21,562 nucleotides of DNA, from NCBI GenBank assembly GCA_003614735.1, contig KZ992679.1, positions 1 to 21,562 of the forward strand. The letters run 5' to 3'. The notes under the pieces were generated by a model. That model did no database searches. It saw only the letters and a list, made by a program, of their open reading frames with translations, and had not been told where the DNA came from. Below, piece after piece: positions 1 through 8,766 of the stretch. Made by a program: the position numbers and the translations under genes. Source of the stretch: Thamnocephalis sphaerospora (lineage: Eukaryota > Zoopagomycota > Zoopagomycetes > Zoopagales > Sigmoideomycetaceae). Position 1 is the stretch's first letter. Every line of letters starts with the position of its first letter.

Positions 1-1365
1 GATGCAATTAATAGATATTTGCTGTAGTAGGGAATGTCCATATCGCCCGCCTGCTCCATATCTCCTGCAGTAGCTGGTGTTTCCGAGCCGTGGGCAACTG
101 CAGACCATTCGGCGCTGGAAATGTCGCGTAGATAGAGCTTATCGGACGCAGTGGCAAAATGCGGTTGTGCCAGCTTGAACAGCTTGCTTGTTTCCGTGCG
201 TTTGACTGAGTCGCTGCGTTAGCAGCATGTCCTCGAGCATTCTTCAAATTGCCTCATGCGCACGTACCATATCCCTCGTGCACCGGTTTCGCGTACACCG
301 GGAAGAGCATTGCGACAAGGTGGCGCAGTTCGTTGAGATCTTTGCAGTTCTTCTGGAATACCTCGTAGACGGTGTCCACAAAGGTCAAAAAAAAGCTTGC
401 ATCTGGCTCGCCCACAGGTCGGTCTTTGGCAATAATCTGCAGCACGTCTGGTGCGGGGGAGAAGCAGATATAGCCGTCTGGTCAAGAAGATAACGTGCGG
501 GTGCGCCACGCCAACAGCTAGGCCAAACTCGCAAGGATATGTTTGTTGTAGTCGCGAAAGCGCACTTTGATCGGCTCCAGGCTGCCTGTGCGCGTGCGAA
601 ACTTTTCCCAGATCACGGATGAAATAAGCACAACGCAAATGTTGCGCTCCGTCTACCGGTGTGCGGCGTTAGTAGGCGGCGGACGGGCTGCATGCGATAA
701 AACTCACCAGCTCTCCCAGACGCAGTAGTGACGGTAGCAATGAAGCCGACATGTCGCGCAGCCGCTCTGCACGATCTACAACCTAACGTATGGGACAACA
801 GATGCGTATCAGTCAACGCACATGACGCTCAGCCTCCACCTTGCTCCACCAACAATGTGTATCGACCGCTTACCAGAATATGTCTGTCATCGTCAAATGC
901 TAAGCAATGGCCGGCTCCCTCCAGCAGTTCTCGCAGTTTCAACACAAAGTCAGCCTCGGTGTCGCAGCGTGCGTAATTGCGGCAGACGCCATTGCGAAAC
1001 GTGGGACGCATCCCTGCAAATTGGTTGAGCGCATCTTCGAAAAGAAGTCGAGGCGCAAAGCGGTCCACACAATTGACATAAGCCCAGCGGCGCCGTGGCA
1101 GGTGTTCCAGAAACGCGCGCACCACTGTTGTCTTTCCCGTGGCAGAGTGTCCGCTTACAAAGATAGCCGGCGGCAATGGGCTGCCGGGCTATAGCATCGC
1201 CGTCGCGTCTAACGTGTCAGTGTCAATCATTGCTGAGCAGTCGGCATATGAGCCCACCTTCCCAAGCAGGTTGTGCAGCTGTCCCAGCTCACGCTGTCTC
1301 CCAGGAAAACGCTCTTCCAGCGTCGTAAGCCAGTCGTCGGGCACTGTGCTTGTTGAATCGGCCAT
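1..1365 (-). CDS. ORC5: Origin recognition complex subunit 5 (3' end outside window)
   Basis: ORC5 is an AAA+ subunit of the six-protein complex that marks replication origins in the nucleus. Six exons join in phase: 1365-1258, 1188-874, 782-708, 652-529, 477-268 and 205-1, with introns of 51-91 nt. The start ATG (1365-1363) precedes the family's N-terminal FPGRQRELGQL. Walker A, GHSATGKT, is at residues 49-56 and a Walker B-like ILVVDRAE at about 140-147. The downstream WEKF, DLNELRHL, LYLRDISSAEW and PYYSKYLLIA stretches are typical of ORC5. The intron 5 acceptor is the second of two close AGs (206-207), because only that one keeps the frame of the next exon. About 345 residues are visible. 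The C-terminal part lies beyond position 1. Family assignment is firm; single splice sites are inferred from frame and homology. Confidence 0.93.
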
Positions 1366-2055
1366 AGCGGTGCCTGGCTGAGGGGCTGGTAGCGACAGAA
1401 AAGCGATTAAGTGGTTCTGTTGTGACAACAATTCGCGTGTACACTGCTCGCACTGATGAATCGGGCACAATAGCGTCCCGTTATTACGTGTGCATGCCAA
1501 AGCTACTAAAAGTTGCCCCCATAATCCGTGACTCTGTCCTATACCTGCCGTATCGTTCATGATCAAAGCTAGAAAATATCGCGCGCATTCTACTCATTGC
1601 ATGCGCCTTGTGCATGTACCAAAGCAGCACAATGGACAGTGCTTGCGATGCGCACGTTTGTAGACCAGCTGCTTGCAACGTGAAAGGTATGGCAGGCGAT
1701 ATCGCTACCACCAAACAACGCATCAGCCTTTGTGGGGAAATGGCGCTGACTAGCACATGCAGTCGGTACGGCTTTTCCAAAAACACTATGCGTATATTCT
1801 ATCGTTTATTCGGTCGCCATCAAAGTAGCCACTGAAGAAACAAATGCTCGCCCGCATTTCAAGACTGCTCGGCACTTGCTTCGCACAATGTACTACTGGT
1901 GGCGCTACAGTGGTGTTGCTGGACAACCGGGTGGTAAGTCAATCGGCGCATGGCGTCGTATTGTTTGTCGTAGCGTTCGATGGCACAGTGCCGCCCGGGA
2001 ACAGCATCTCATCGCCATAGACAGGCACCGGCGGGACCTTGGATTTAGCTGCCAC
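1366..2055. other. Intergenic: 3' end of repeat gene and ORC5 promoter
   Basis: No convincing separate gene was seen. The part from 2055 down to 1942 on the minus strand stays open in the frame of the upstream repeat gene after its TAG stop (see findings). A minus-strand polyadenylation signal lies at 1805-1810. The rest should hold the ORC5 promoter, in which I recognise no clear element. Confidence 0.5.
1805..1810 (-). terminator. Polyadenylation signal AATAAA of the repeat gene
   Basis: The minus strand reads AATAAA about 250 nt after the TAG stop of the secreted repeat gene and well before the ORC5 start. It is the first perfect signal seen downstream of that gene, so the transcript probably includes the 38-codon open tail. 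Confidence 0.5.
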
Positions 2056-3904
2056 CTATGACGGCTGCTGCAATTTAGTAGGCTCCATTGGCGGAAGCAT
2101 TCTTTTACCGTATGGCAGTGGCTGTGAGCTATCATCGACTGGCGGTTCAACATAAGGTTCTGGAACTCACCTGCCACTAACAAGTGCCTCAATCCGCGCT
2201 TCACTGACGTGCTGTAAATCAGGGCGTTTCAAAACATCCTCGCGGCTCATGTATGGTGTGAACCACCTACTACCGTATGGTGAGGCAGATGTGAGTTATC
2301 ATCGGCTGGTGGCTCAACATAAGGTTCCGAGACTCACCTGCCCTTTTTGAATTCACTTATCCGCGACATATCGCCCGGCGATGGACCAAAAAGCACCTCA
2401 AATTCCGCGGGACTCATGTACGCCAGAAGCGCACTTTTACCGCGTGATGACGATTGCAAAGTGCCATAGGTTGACGATTCACCATGATACTTTGGCGGCC
2501 ACCTGCCCCTAGCGACCAAATTATCCAGATAATGCCCATGATACTCTGGGCCAAAATGACTCATAATCTCCCGCTCGCTCATGTAGTCGGAAGGCGGCAT
2601 CCTACCATATGATGACAGTTGTGAGCTACCATCGGCGGGAGGCTCACCACAAGGTCCCAAAACTCACATGCGGTTGCCAAATTCCTTGACTCGCGCTTCA
2701 TTGCCTGGCGATGGACCGAAAAGTCCCCAAAACTCCTCGTCATCTATGTGCTTCAATGAACTTTTACCGTGTGGCGGCGGTTGTGAGCTATCATTGGCTA
2801 AAGATTCAACACAAGGCCTTGAAACTCACCTGCCATTGGTCAATTCCTCAATATGCGCCTCATAGACTCGCGATGGGCCATAACGTCTCGAATACTCCTC
2901 GCGGCTCATGTATGGTGTGAACGGCCTATTATCGTGCGACGGTAACTGTGAGCTATCATCGGCAGGCGGCTCAACACAATGTCGCGCAACTCACCTGCCC
3001 TCTCTGAATGCCCTAATCCGCGCTTGATCGCCTGGTGATGGACCAAAAAGTCTTATAAAAATCTCGTCACTCGTGTATGCCATAAACGGCCTTTTACCAT
3101 ATGGTGGCGGCTGTGAGCTATCATCGAGAGACAATTCAACATAAAAGATACCGTAACTTACTTGCGATGGATGAGTGTCTCAATCCGCGCCTCATCAACT
3201 TGCGGTGAACCGTAGCTCTTTGAATATTCTTCACGACTCATGGATTCTGAAAACGGCCTTTTACCAGAGAGCGGTAGTTGTGAGCTATCATCGGCAGGTG
3301 GTTCAACGTAAGGTCCTGGAACTTACCTGCTAAGGGCAAATGCATCAATCCGCGTTTTATCGCCCGGCGATGGGCCAAAAAGTCTTACAAACTCCTCGTT
3401 ATTCAAGTATGGCGCAAACGGTCTTTTGCCGTACGACGACGATTGTGAGTTACCATCGACAGACGGTTCAGCATAGAGGCGCGAAACTCACTTGTTACCC
3501 ATGAATGCATCCATTCGCGCTTTATCGCCTGGTGATGGGCCGAAAAGTCTCACAAATTCTCCGTCGTTCATGTACTTTGAAATCGGTCTTTTGCCGTATG
3601 GTGACGGCTGTGAGCTACCATCGACAGGCAATTCAAACTAAGGCTATAACACTTACTCGCCATTCTCGTATGCTTGCACTCGCGCAGTATTGCCTGGCGG
3701 TGGACCAAATGTTTTCATAAATTCCTCGTTACTCATGTACATTGGGGGCTTCCTATACGACTTGTATGTCTCCTCCGGGACACGCTGGCGTGGCGGCCCT
3801 TGCGAGCTGGCACTGGATGGTACATTGCCGGCGTGGGAAGGCGAGGGTACCGTAGCTACGGCCACAATAACTGCCAACAAGGCAGCGATAGTTGCGTACC
3901 GCAT
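2056..3904 (-). CDS. Secreted tandem-repeat protein built from duplicated exon-intron cassettes
   Basis: I recognise no family. The ATG at 3904-3902 opens a typical signal peptide: MRY, then an Ala/Val/Leu-rich core, then PSPSHA. Ten copies of a 32-residue motif follow, with consensus near PYMSREEFxRLFGPSPGD, then ARI and a short Gly/Arg end. Copy 1 is in exon 1, copies 2-7 are in one exon each, copies 8-9 share an exon, and copy 10 is alone. Deduced exons: 3904-3657, 3587-3492, 3422-3327, 3257-3162, 3090-2995, 2925-2830, 2760-2668, 2601-2338, 2269-2171 and 2101-2056. The total is 1230 nt, or 409 residues, ending at TAG. Introns are 66-71 nt (mostly 69) and all phase 2. The acceptor chosen, usually GGYAAAAG, is the only AG present before every repeat exon. 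An AG 27 nt upstream exists in seven of nine introns and would add nine in-frame residues. In-frame ATGs above 3904 were set aside because they bury the signal peptide. Confidence 0.75.
2171..3752 (-). repeat. Tandem array of about 165-bp exon+intron units
   Basis: Successive exon ends fall at 3657, 3492, 3327, 3162, 2995, 2830, 2668, 2503 (degenerate), 2338 and 2171, a period of 162-167 bp. Both exon and intron are repeated. Inside the introns, TTGARCC, CCGATGATAGCTCACA and the acceptor region recur from unit to unit. This points to duplication of genomic segments within the gene rather than insertion of introns into separate repeats. Confidence 0.9.
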
Positions 3905-4013
3905 AGCGAGGATTGATCTAAATGTTGTTACGTGAGAGATGCAGGCGAGGATGAATGAGCCGGGCGTCAGTGGTATGCGTGGAAAAGCGTACGGCCATCC
4001 GCGCAAGCAGCCG

Positions 4014-4019
4014 TTTATA
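4014..4019 (-). promoter_or_regulatory. TATA box of the secreted repeat gene
   Basis: The minus strand reads CATATAAACGG, with TATAAA 110 nt upstream of the chosen ATG. A transcription start about 30 nt downstream would leave a leader of roughly 80 nt. The position supports the start at 3904 over the ATGs further upstream. Confidence 0.5.
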
Positions 4020-5056
4020 TGTGTGAGCAGTTGCATGGTGCATGCAAAGTGATAAAGTGCACACATTCGAAAAAAGACCCATTTGCTTGTAGGTCGCATG
4101 ATGGTGTTACAGATATAGTAAATAGGCTTGTGATTACTATTTGGTGCACAAATGTGGCTGTCGCTGGCTTTGACAAAATACACGGAGGTAATACGAAACA
4201 TTTTCTCGAGGCCACACTTGCGTAGATGGCTAAGCCCATATGCCCAGTCTCGCGTGAATAGCTGCAGCTGGCAGGCTTCTCGTGTACAGCTGCCTTACAG
4301 GAAAGTCATGGATCGACAGAGCTTGTGTGGTTTGAGGGTGAGTGACGCTCATGCTGGCAGCGTTGCTGAATACAACCAAGCGAACGTGTCCTAGCGTGGT
4401 ATCAGTGTGCGGTTTTACGATTTTGCTCGCTCGCGTGGGCCACGCCATCAGGTGACACCGCGTATAAACGAGATAACCTTTCAACTCTACCCTCGCAAGC
4501 GGACGCCAGGTTGAGTCGCCACGTCCTCTTTCAAAAGTACAGTGGAAGCATTTATTGCTTTTCAGCCGCTACGAAAGCAGCCGCTGAGTAAACAATGTTT
4601 GTTATCAGCAACGGAAAACATAAAGCGCACACATGGTAATCACATATGGTAGACGATCAATGCTGACGACATGCGGCTGAATGCACTAGCATTCGCCATC
4701 TATCGGATTTCTGCCGAGCCAGAAACGGCCGCCTTGCTGAATGTGTCTACACCACTGCAGTGCTACACAAGACGTTGCATCTGCGTATTCTGTGACGCAC
4801 CATTGGCTGTGCTATTTCTGTCTACCAAAGTTAAAAGATTGCCTACGTCGCCCGGATGCGCTTTGCTTCCTTTCACCGCCGCATTGCATTTGTCCATCTC
4901 TGCATTCACTTCTCTGCATTGCCCTCTGCATTACTCTCTGCATCTTTCGCGTTTATCTCTTTGCATTTCGCATTCCGCATTCCGCATTCCACATTCCGCA
5001 TCTCTGTACGTCTGAGCGGCCAAAACCACAAGCATTGTCGCAAACGGACAGAAACC
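4020..5056. other. Divergent promoter region between repeat gene and kelch gene
   Basis: About 1 kb with no supported gene; the open frames here lack protein-like composition. From about 4900 the plus strand becomes pyrimidine-rich, with recurring CTCTGCATT-like words leading into the CATTCCG repeat and the kelch start. Promoters of both flanking genes should lie here. Confidence 0.5.
4971..5001 (+). repeat. Short tandem repeat (CATTCCG)4 in the kelch 5' leader
   Basis: Four 7-bp units, CATTCCG twice, CATTCCA, CATTCCG, followed by CAT. They end 55 bp before the kelch ATG. Upstream, irregular CTCTGCATT words recur from about 4900. The run lies in the probable 5' untranslated region. Confidence 0.9.
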
Positions 5057-6889
5057 ATGCTGTTGTCGCGCCACCTTCTCCCACTGTTGTTAGTACTGTC
5101 GCTTGCCGGTCTACCAGCTGCCAAAGCGCAGAAAGGCAAGCTACTACCACGCTGGGGTCACTCTGCAACCGTGCTCGACAACCGTCTCTATGTGATTGGC
5201 GGACGACAAGGCGAAGGCGGCGGCGCTGCACCATTTGCCAACAGTAGCAACCTCGTCATTTCGTTAGACCTTACTCAAGCATTCGAAACGCAGTCTCCAC
5301 CGTGGATTACTATAAGGCCCGCTTCTAGCATGCCTCCGCCGATGGTGAATCACATTGCAGCTGCCGATCACAAAAACAGTCAAGTGATTGTATATGGCGG
5401 CGCCACGACCAACTTTACGCAGCCCACCTCGCTCTGGACATTCCGCCCGGAAACTGGCACGTGGAATTCGACCAGGCCATTGGATGGCCCAAGTCGTCGC
5501 CTCTACAACATGGGCGCGGCTGTCGTTGATGGCAGTATGTGCAGCTTTGGCGGCACTTCTGATTTCTCCACAATGGGCAGAAACGCATCAACTACGCAGT
5601 CTAATGAGCTCTACGCACTCAACATTGAGCAACAGACTTGGACCAAAGGCCCATCGCCGAGCGGCAATTTTAGCATGCGAAGCCAACACACGCTAAGCTT
5701 TGTAAAGGATTCCAGTCAGTTATTTGTCATTGGCGGCATCAGCGGTAACAAGATGGCGCCCATGGACTCGATCCTTGTCTACGATCTACGAAAGGGACAG
5801 TGGTCAAACAAATCAGCAGGCGGCATCGTACCTAGCGTGCGTCTACAGCACACCGCCGTAGTGATGGGCAACAAAATCATCGTGTTTGGCGGCAGCGATG
5901 AAACGTACAGGAATATATACAACGACGTGGCGATTCTCGACACCGCCACCATGACCTGGTCCAGGCCGTTGCTGGAGAGTACTCCTGCAGGTCGCTACGA
6001 TCACACAGCCACAATAGTTGGTGATTACATGATTGTCACATTTGGCTTTTTGGGCGGCAAAGCTGGTGATTCAGGGCTTTATGTGCTCAACACCAAGACC
6101 TGGGCGTTTGAATCGAAATTCCCTGGCGTCTCCAACTCATCGGCGAGCTCTGCCAAAGCTGACGTCGCAGAGGCGGAAGATTCAGGTCTAAGTCGACCCA
6201 TCATTGCTGTCATTGTATTTGGCAGCATCACATTGTTTGCCACAATAGCCTTCTTCATTTTTTGGCGCAAGCGGCGCCAGCAGCAAACGAAGCAGCAAGC
6301 GAATAACCGGGCACCTGCGGACCTGGAGGAGCCAAAGGCAAGCATGGACCAGATGGATGCTAAGAACACAGTGCTGTACGATCTTGACTCGGCAATCGGC
6401 AAGTGCCATGGTAGCAGCGATACGCTACCAAACCCACCGAACGCGCTTGCGGTCTATGGCACTGTAGCGACGAGTGCAACGTTTTCACAAGCTAGTACGC
6501 TGATGAACCCACTAACGCCGCCACTGGCTGCCCCCAAGTTGGTCGTCGATAACCATGCACCAGGACCAGATGGTATGCCGGAGCCTCCACAGGCCCAGCT
6601 ACCGACTTTGTTCACGCCATCCGATCAGCGAGTGTCTGCTATGTCTGAGGCACCAACAGTCGACAGTACCATATACGACCTGTCGCCGACGCCGCACAAT
6701 ACACGCATAGCCAACGTGTCCATGATTTCGTCAAGCTTTGGCTCAGAACTGCGGCCAGATTCGTGGCAGACTTCATCTACCCGTCCGCACTCACATCCTC
6801 ACCCGCCTTCACTACCCAGCCTAACCACCATTATCGATTCATCGATGGTCTCTGTCTCCGAGGAAGCAGCCGACAAGGGCAACAAATAG
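5057..6889 (+). CDS. Single-pass membrane protein with extracellular kelch propeller
   Basis: A 610-residue intronless frame. The ATG at 5057 (context GAAACCATGC) is followed by a clear signal peptide (MLLSRHLLPLLLVLSLAG, cleavage near AKA). Residues about 30-355 hold six kelch-type blades, seen as GHSATVLDNRLYVIGG, NHIAAAD..VIVYGG, YNMGAAVVDG..SFGG, SQHTLSF..LFVIGG, RLQHTAVVMGNKIIVFGG and RYDHTATIVGDYMI. A hydrophobic helix at about 382-404 ends in WRKRRQQQ, a stop-transfer signal. About 200 residues of Pro/Ser/Thr-rich cytoplasmic tail follow, with two tyrosine sites (VLYDLDS and IYDLSPTP). Several N-x-S/T sites lie in the outer part. The frame is open back to 4856, but that start would hide the signal peptide. 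Kelch propellers bind proteins or sugars; the ligand here is unknown. A cell-surface sensor or wall-associated role is inference. Confidence 0.88.
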   Translation: MLLSRHLLPLLLVLSLAGLPAAKAQKGKLLPRWGHSATVLDNRLYVIGGRQGEGGGAAPFANSSNLVISLDLTQAFETQSPPWITIRPASSMPPPMVNHIAAADHKNSQVIVYGGATTNFTQPTSLWTFRPETGTWNSTRPLDGPSRRLYNMGAAVVDGSMCSFGGTSDFSTMGRNASTTQSNELYALNIEQQTWTKGPSPSGNFSMRSQHTLSFVKDSSQLFVIGGISGNKMAPMDSILVYDLRKGQWSNKSAGGIVPSVRLQHTAVVMGNKIIVFGGSDETYRNIYNDVAILDTATMTWSRPLLESTPAGRYDHTATIVGDYMIVTFGFLGGKAGDSGLYVLNTKTWAFESKFPGVSNSSASSAKADVAEAEDSGLSRPIIAVIVFGSITLFATIAFFIFWRKRRQQQTKQQANNRAPADLEEPKASMDQMDAKNTVLYDLDSAIGKCHGSSDTLPNPPNALAVYGTVATSATFSQASTLMNPLTPPLAAPKLVVDNHAPGPDGMPEPPQAQLPTLFTPSDQRVSAMSEAPTVDSTIYDLSPTPHNTRIANVSMISSSFGSELRPDSWQTSSTRPHSHPHPPSLPSLTTIIDSSMVSVSEEAADKGNK

Positions 6890-7010
6890 CTGCTTTGTAT
6901 GCGACCACCGCGCAAGTGTGGTGATATTTGCGCATTGCAGAGCTTGCATACTGTCAAACCGGCGATGGAGATCAGCGCTGGTGTCAATGTAGCATCCGCA
7001 GAATGATTTG

Positions 7011-7016
7011 ATTAAA
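7011..7016 (+). terminator. Polyadenylation signal ATTAAA of the kelch gene
   Basis: ATTAAA, the common variant of AATAAA, lies about 120 nt after the kelch stop codon in an A/T-rich patch. Confidence 0.4.
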
Positions 7017-7144
7017 AATTCACGCTGCATATCACCATATGATTGGCATGCGCAGCTGTAGCGGCTTCGGCCTACGCGCAATCCACCTGGTTGGAATGGG
7101 ATAAAATGCTAGACTTGCTTGAGCCGGTCAATGGCACGAAAAGC

Positions 7145-7148
7145 AAAA
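7145..7148 (-). terminator. RNA polymerase III terminator of the tRNA
   Basis: The minus strand reads CACTCTTTTGCTTTT just after the tRNA 3' end. The first T4 run is four nucleotides past the discriminator base, as expected for polymerase III. Confidence 0.75.
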
Positions 7149-7151
7149 GAG

Positions 7152-7235
7152 TGGTGACAGTGAGATTCGAACTCACGCCCACTGACGTGGACCACGACCT
7201 GAACGTGGCGCCTTGGACCGCTCGGCCATATCACC
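7152..7235 (-). tRNA. tRNA-Leu (anticodon CAG)
   Basis: The acceptor stem GGTGATA pairs with TGTCACC, with one G-U, and the discriminator base is A. The A box is TGGCCGAGCGG. The anticodon arm is CCACG-TTCAGGT-CGTGG, giving anticodon CAG for CUG codons. A long variable arm follows, as in class II leucine tRNAs, then the T arm GTGAG-TTCGAAT-CTCAC. It is 84 nt with no intron. A leucine-type body for CUG suggests the standard reading of that codon. Confidence 0.95.
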
Positions 7236-7425
7236 TTCTTGCTTTTCTAGCCAGGAGGAATCGCCCCCATGCCAGCTAGCCCTTGGGCTGTTATTGACTT
7301 GGCCGCCGCTTTTTTGTAAACGAGCTTGGTTAGGAATAGAAAAAGCACGCCAATGTGCTCAAGATGGGGCTGTCCAGCCGCTGAAGCGGCAAAACGGACC
7401 TTGCTTGATGTGCTGCCACTACGCA

Positions 7426-7431
7426 TTTATT
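7426..7431 (-). terminator. Polyadenylation signal AATAAA of the orphan secreted gene
   Basis: The minus strand reads AATAATAAATG about 105 nt downstream of the TGA of the secreted-protein gene and before the tRNA, a normal distance for a 3' end. Confidence 0.5.
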
Positions 7432-7534
7432 ATTTGGCACGCCAATACTGCCAATGCAACAGCTGGCCACATCCAACCATTGATCTTTGCTGCTGTCGAC
7501 GGAAACAATTATTTGGGTATGCATTCGGCCAGCT

Positions 7535-8670
7535 TCAGTTAATAGCGACGAGATCGTTCAAAACCTGGGCCGCATTACTAGTATCTTTAGCAGCAGCCAT
7601 TTGCTCCGCAGAGGGTTGCAGCAAGCTGGACGGCACATTGGTCGTTGCCTTCATTAGCGCTTCGATTTCTTCGCTCTTCCACGTGGCATCTAGTCGGGAG
7701 CGCAACGTCCTGAGCGGGCCGGATATGGCTGCGTCCACCAGTGTTGCAAGAACAGGCAGCGCTACCGGCTGCGCCTTTGCGTATAGCGTCGCCAGAGTAG
7801 GATTGATAGCACCCAACCCGGCGCTGATGAGTGCAGAGAGCGTGATAGGCAGTGCAGCCAGCAGCAGTGTATGTAGTGTGCTGATCATCGTGCCGGCACT
7901 ACGACGGAGAAGTGTGGCGGCTCGTGAGCCTAGATTTTCCAGCATGGCTTTGAGCGAAACATGCTTTCTAGTATCGCTGACCAGCAGTTTGAAAAGAGTG
8001 GTAATGTCGTCTACAAGCAGTGCAAATGCTTCGGTGCGCAGAGTCTTCATGATGGATACCGCGTAATCCGCGACGCTACCCGCGGACAATATGCTGATCC
8101 TATTCGCTTCATCGAGCGTGATTCGAACTTGAGCCATGCTTTCACCTGGTGCGTCTTTTTGTATCGTCTTGATGATTTCACTGAAAACGGCACCACTGAG
8201 ATTAGCTTTCAATGTCCCGGTAAATCCCGTAAACTCTGAGCTGAAGAACCAGCTTTTAATGGTGTCGCGTGACACGGAAAGTGCACCCTTGATTTGTAAA
8301 GCCACTTGGGACTGAAGAGGCCGTGGAGATCGAAGCTGGCACGTCGCTGTAGCATGCCAAGTGGCGCTGTAGCTTGGATGTGGCTTACGTGTCTGCTGCG
8401 CAAGGTGGCTGTAGTTTTCGCCGACTCCATGTTTATCTTGGCCGCAAACTCAAGCGCATCTTGCACAGCTGACGCTCCGCGAGCTTTCTGAACTCTGACC
8501 ATCAGCTCCATGCAGTGCATATGCACCTCTTTATCGCTTGCTTGGCAGTAGTCTGCAGGTGCCAAAGACTGTGGCGGTGGCGGAAAGGCGGTTTCATACT
8601 GTGCTGTAGTGGGCACGGCTACGGCTGTCCCCGCCAGTAGCATCAGCGGAAGGAACGTGGTGAGACGCAT
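7535..8670 (-). CDS. Orphan secreted, helix-rich protein
   Basis: I recognise no family. Exon 1 (8670-8389) begins with a signal peptide (MRLTTFLPLMLLAGTAVA) followed by a Pro-rich piece with four prolines in a row and two cysteines. Exon 2 (8311-7535) is Ala/Leu/Ser-rich and predicted helical. Its long apolar stretch near TLLLAALPITLSALISAG could be a buried or membrane-inserted hairpin. The two frames differ, so an intron is needed: donor GTAAGC at 8388, acceptor TCTTCAG at 8312 (77 nt, phase 0), which gives 352 residues. A second acceptor (GTGCCAG) 24 nt upstream is also in frame. A weaker donor near 8306 was considered less likely. The ATG at 8670 was preferred to an in-frame one further upstream because of the signal peptide. 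Confidence 0.65.
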
Positions 8671-8760
8671 GATAGTAAAGGGAGAGACCGTGTAGGACGG
8701 CGAAGCTATGGAAATGGTGAGCAGATTAGACAAGTGACTGAAAAATCAGGGACCGCGAGA

Positions 8761-8766
8761 AATATA
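8761..8766 (-). promoter_or_regulatory. Possible TATA element of the orphan secreted gene
   Basis: The minus strand reads CCTATATTTC, about 95 nt upstream of the ATG at 8670. This is a spacing similar to the TATA box of the secreted repeat gene. Confidence 0.35.

Noticed and set aside
1484-1786. 100-codon minus-strand open frame between ORC5 and the repeat gene
   Set aside because: No recognisable pattern, and it ends in the probable ORC5 promoter. It looks like a chance frame.
3905-4201. In-frame upstream extension of the repeat gene on the minus strand
   Set aside because: It would bury an excellent signal peptide, and a TATA box at 4014-4019 lies inside it.
4671-5247. Overlapping plus-strand frames of 114 and 168 codons before and into the kelch gene
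   Set aside because: Their composition follows the CTCTGCATT/CATTCCG repeats (His, Ser, Cys-rich), and the second runs out of frame through the kelch N-terminus.
7378-7391. GCCGCT-GA-AGCGGC short inverted repeat
   Set aside because: A 6-bp stem with a 2-nt loop and no T run or partner element. Such stems are expected by chance.
7326-8066. 246-codon plus-strand open frame opposite the orphan secreted gene
   Set aside because: The minus strand has a signal peptide, a workable intron, a TATA-like element and a polyadenylation signal. The plus frame has none of these and is Cys/Arg-rich in its first third.
8112-8128. GATTCGAAC resembling a tRNA B box
   Set aside because: It lies inside the coding sequence of the orphan secreted protein, with no A box or acceptor stem around it.
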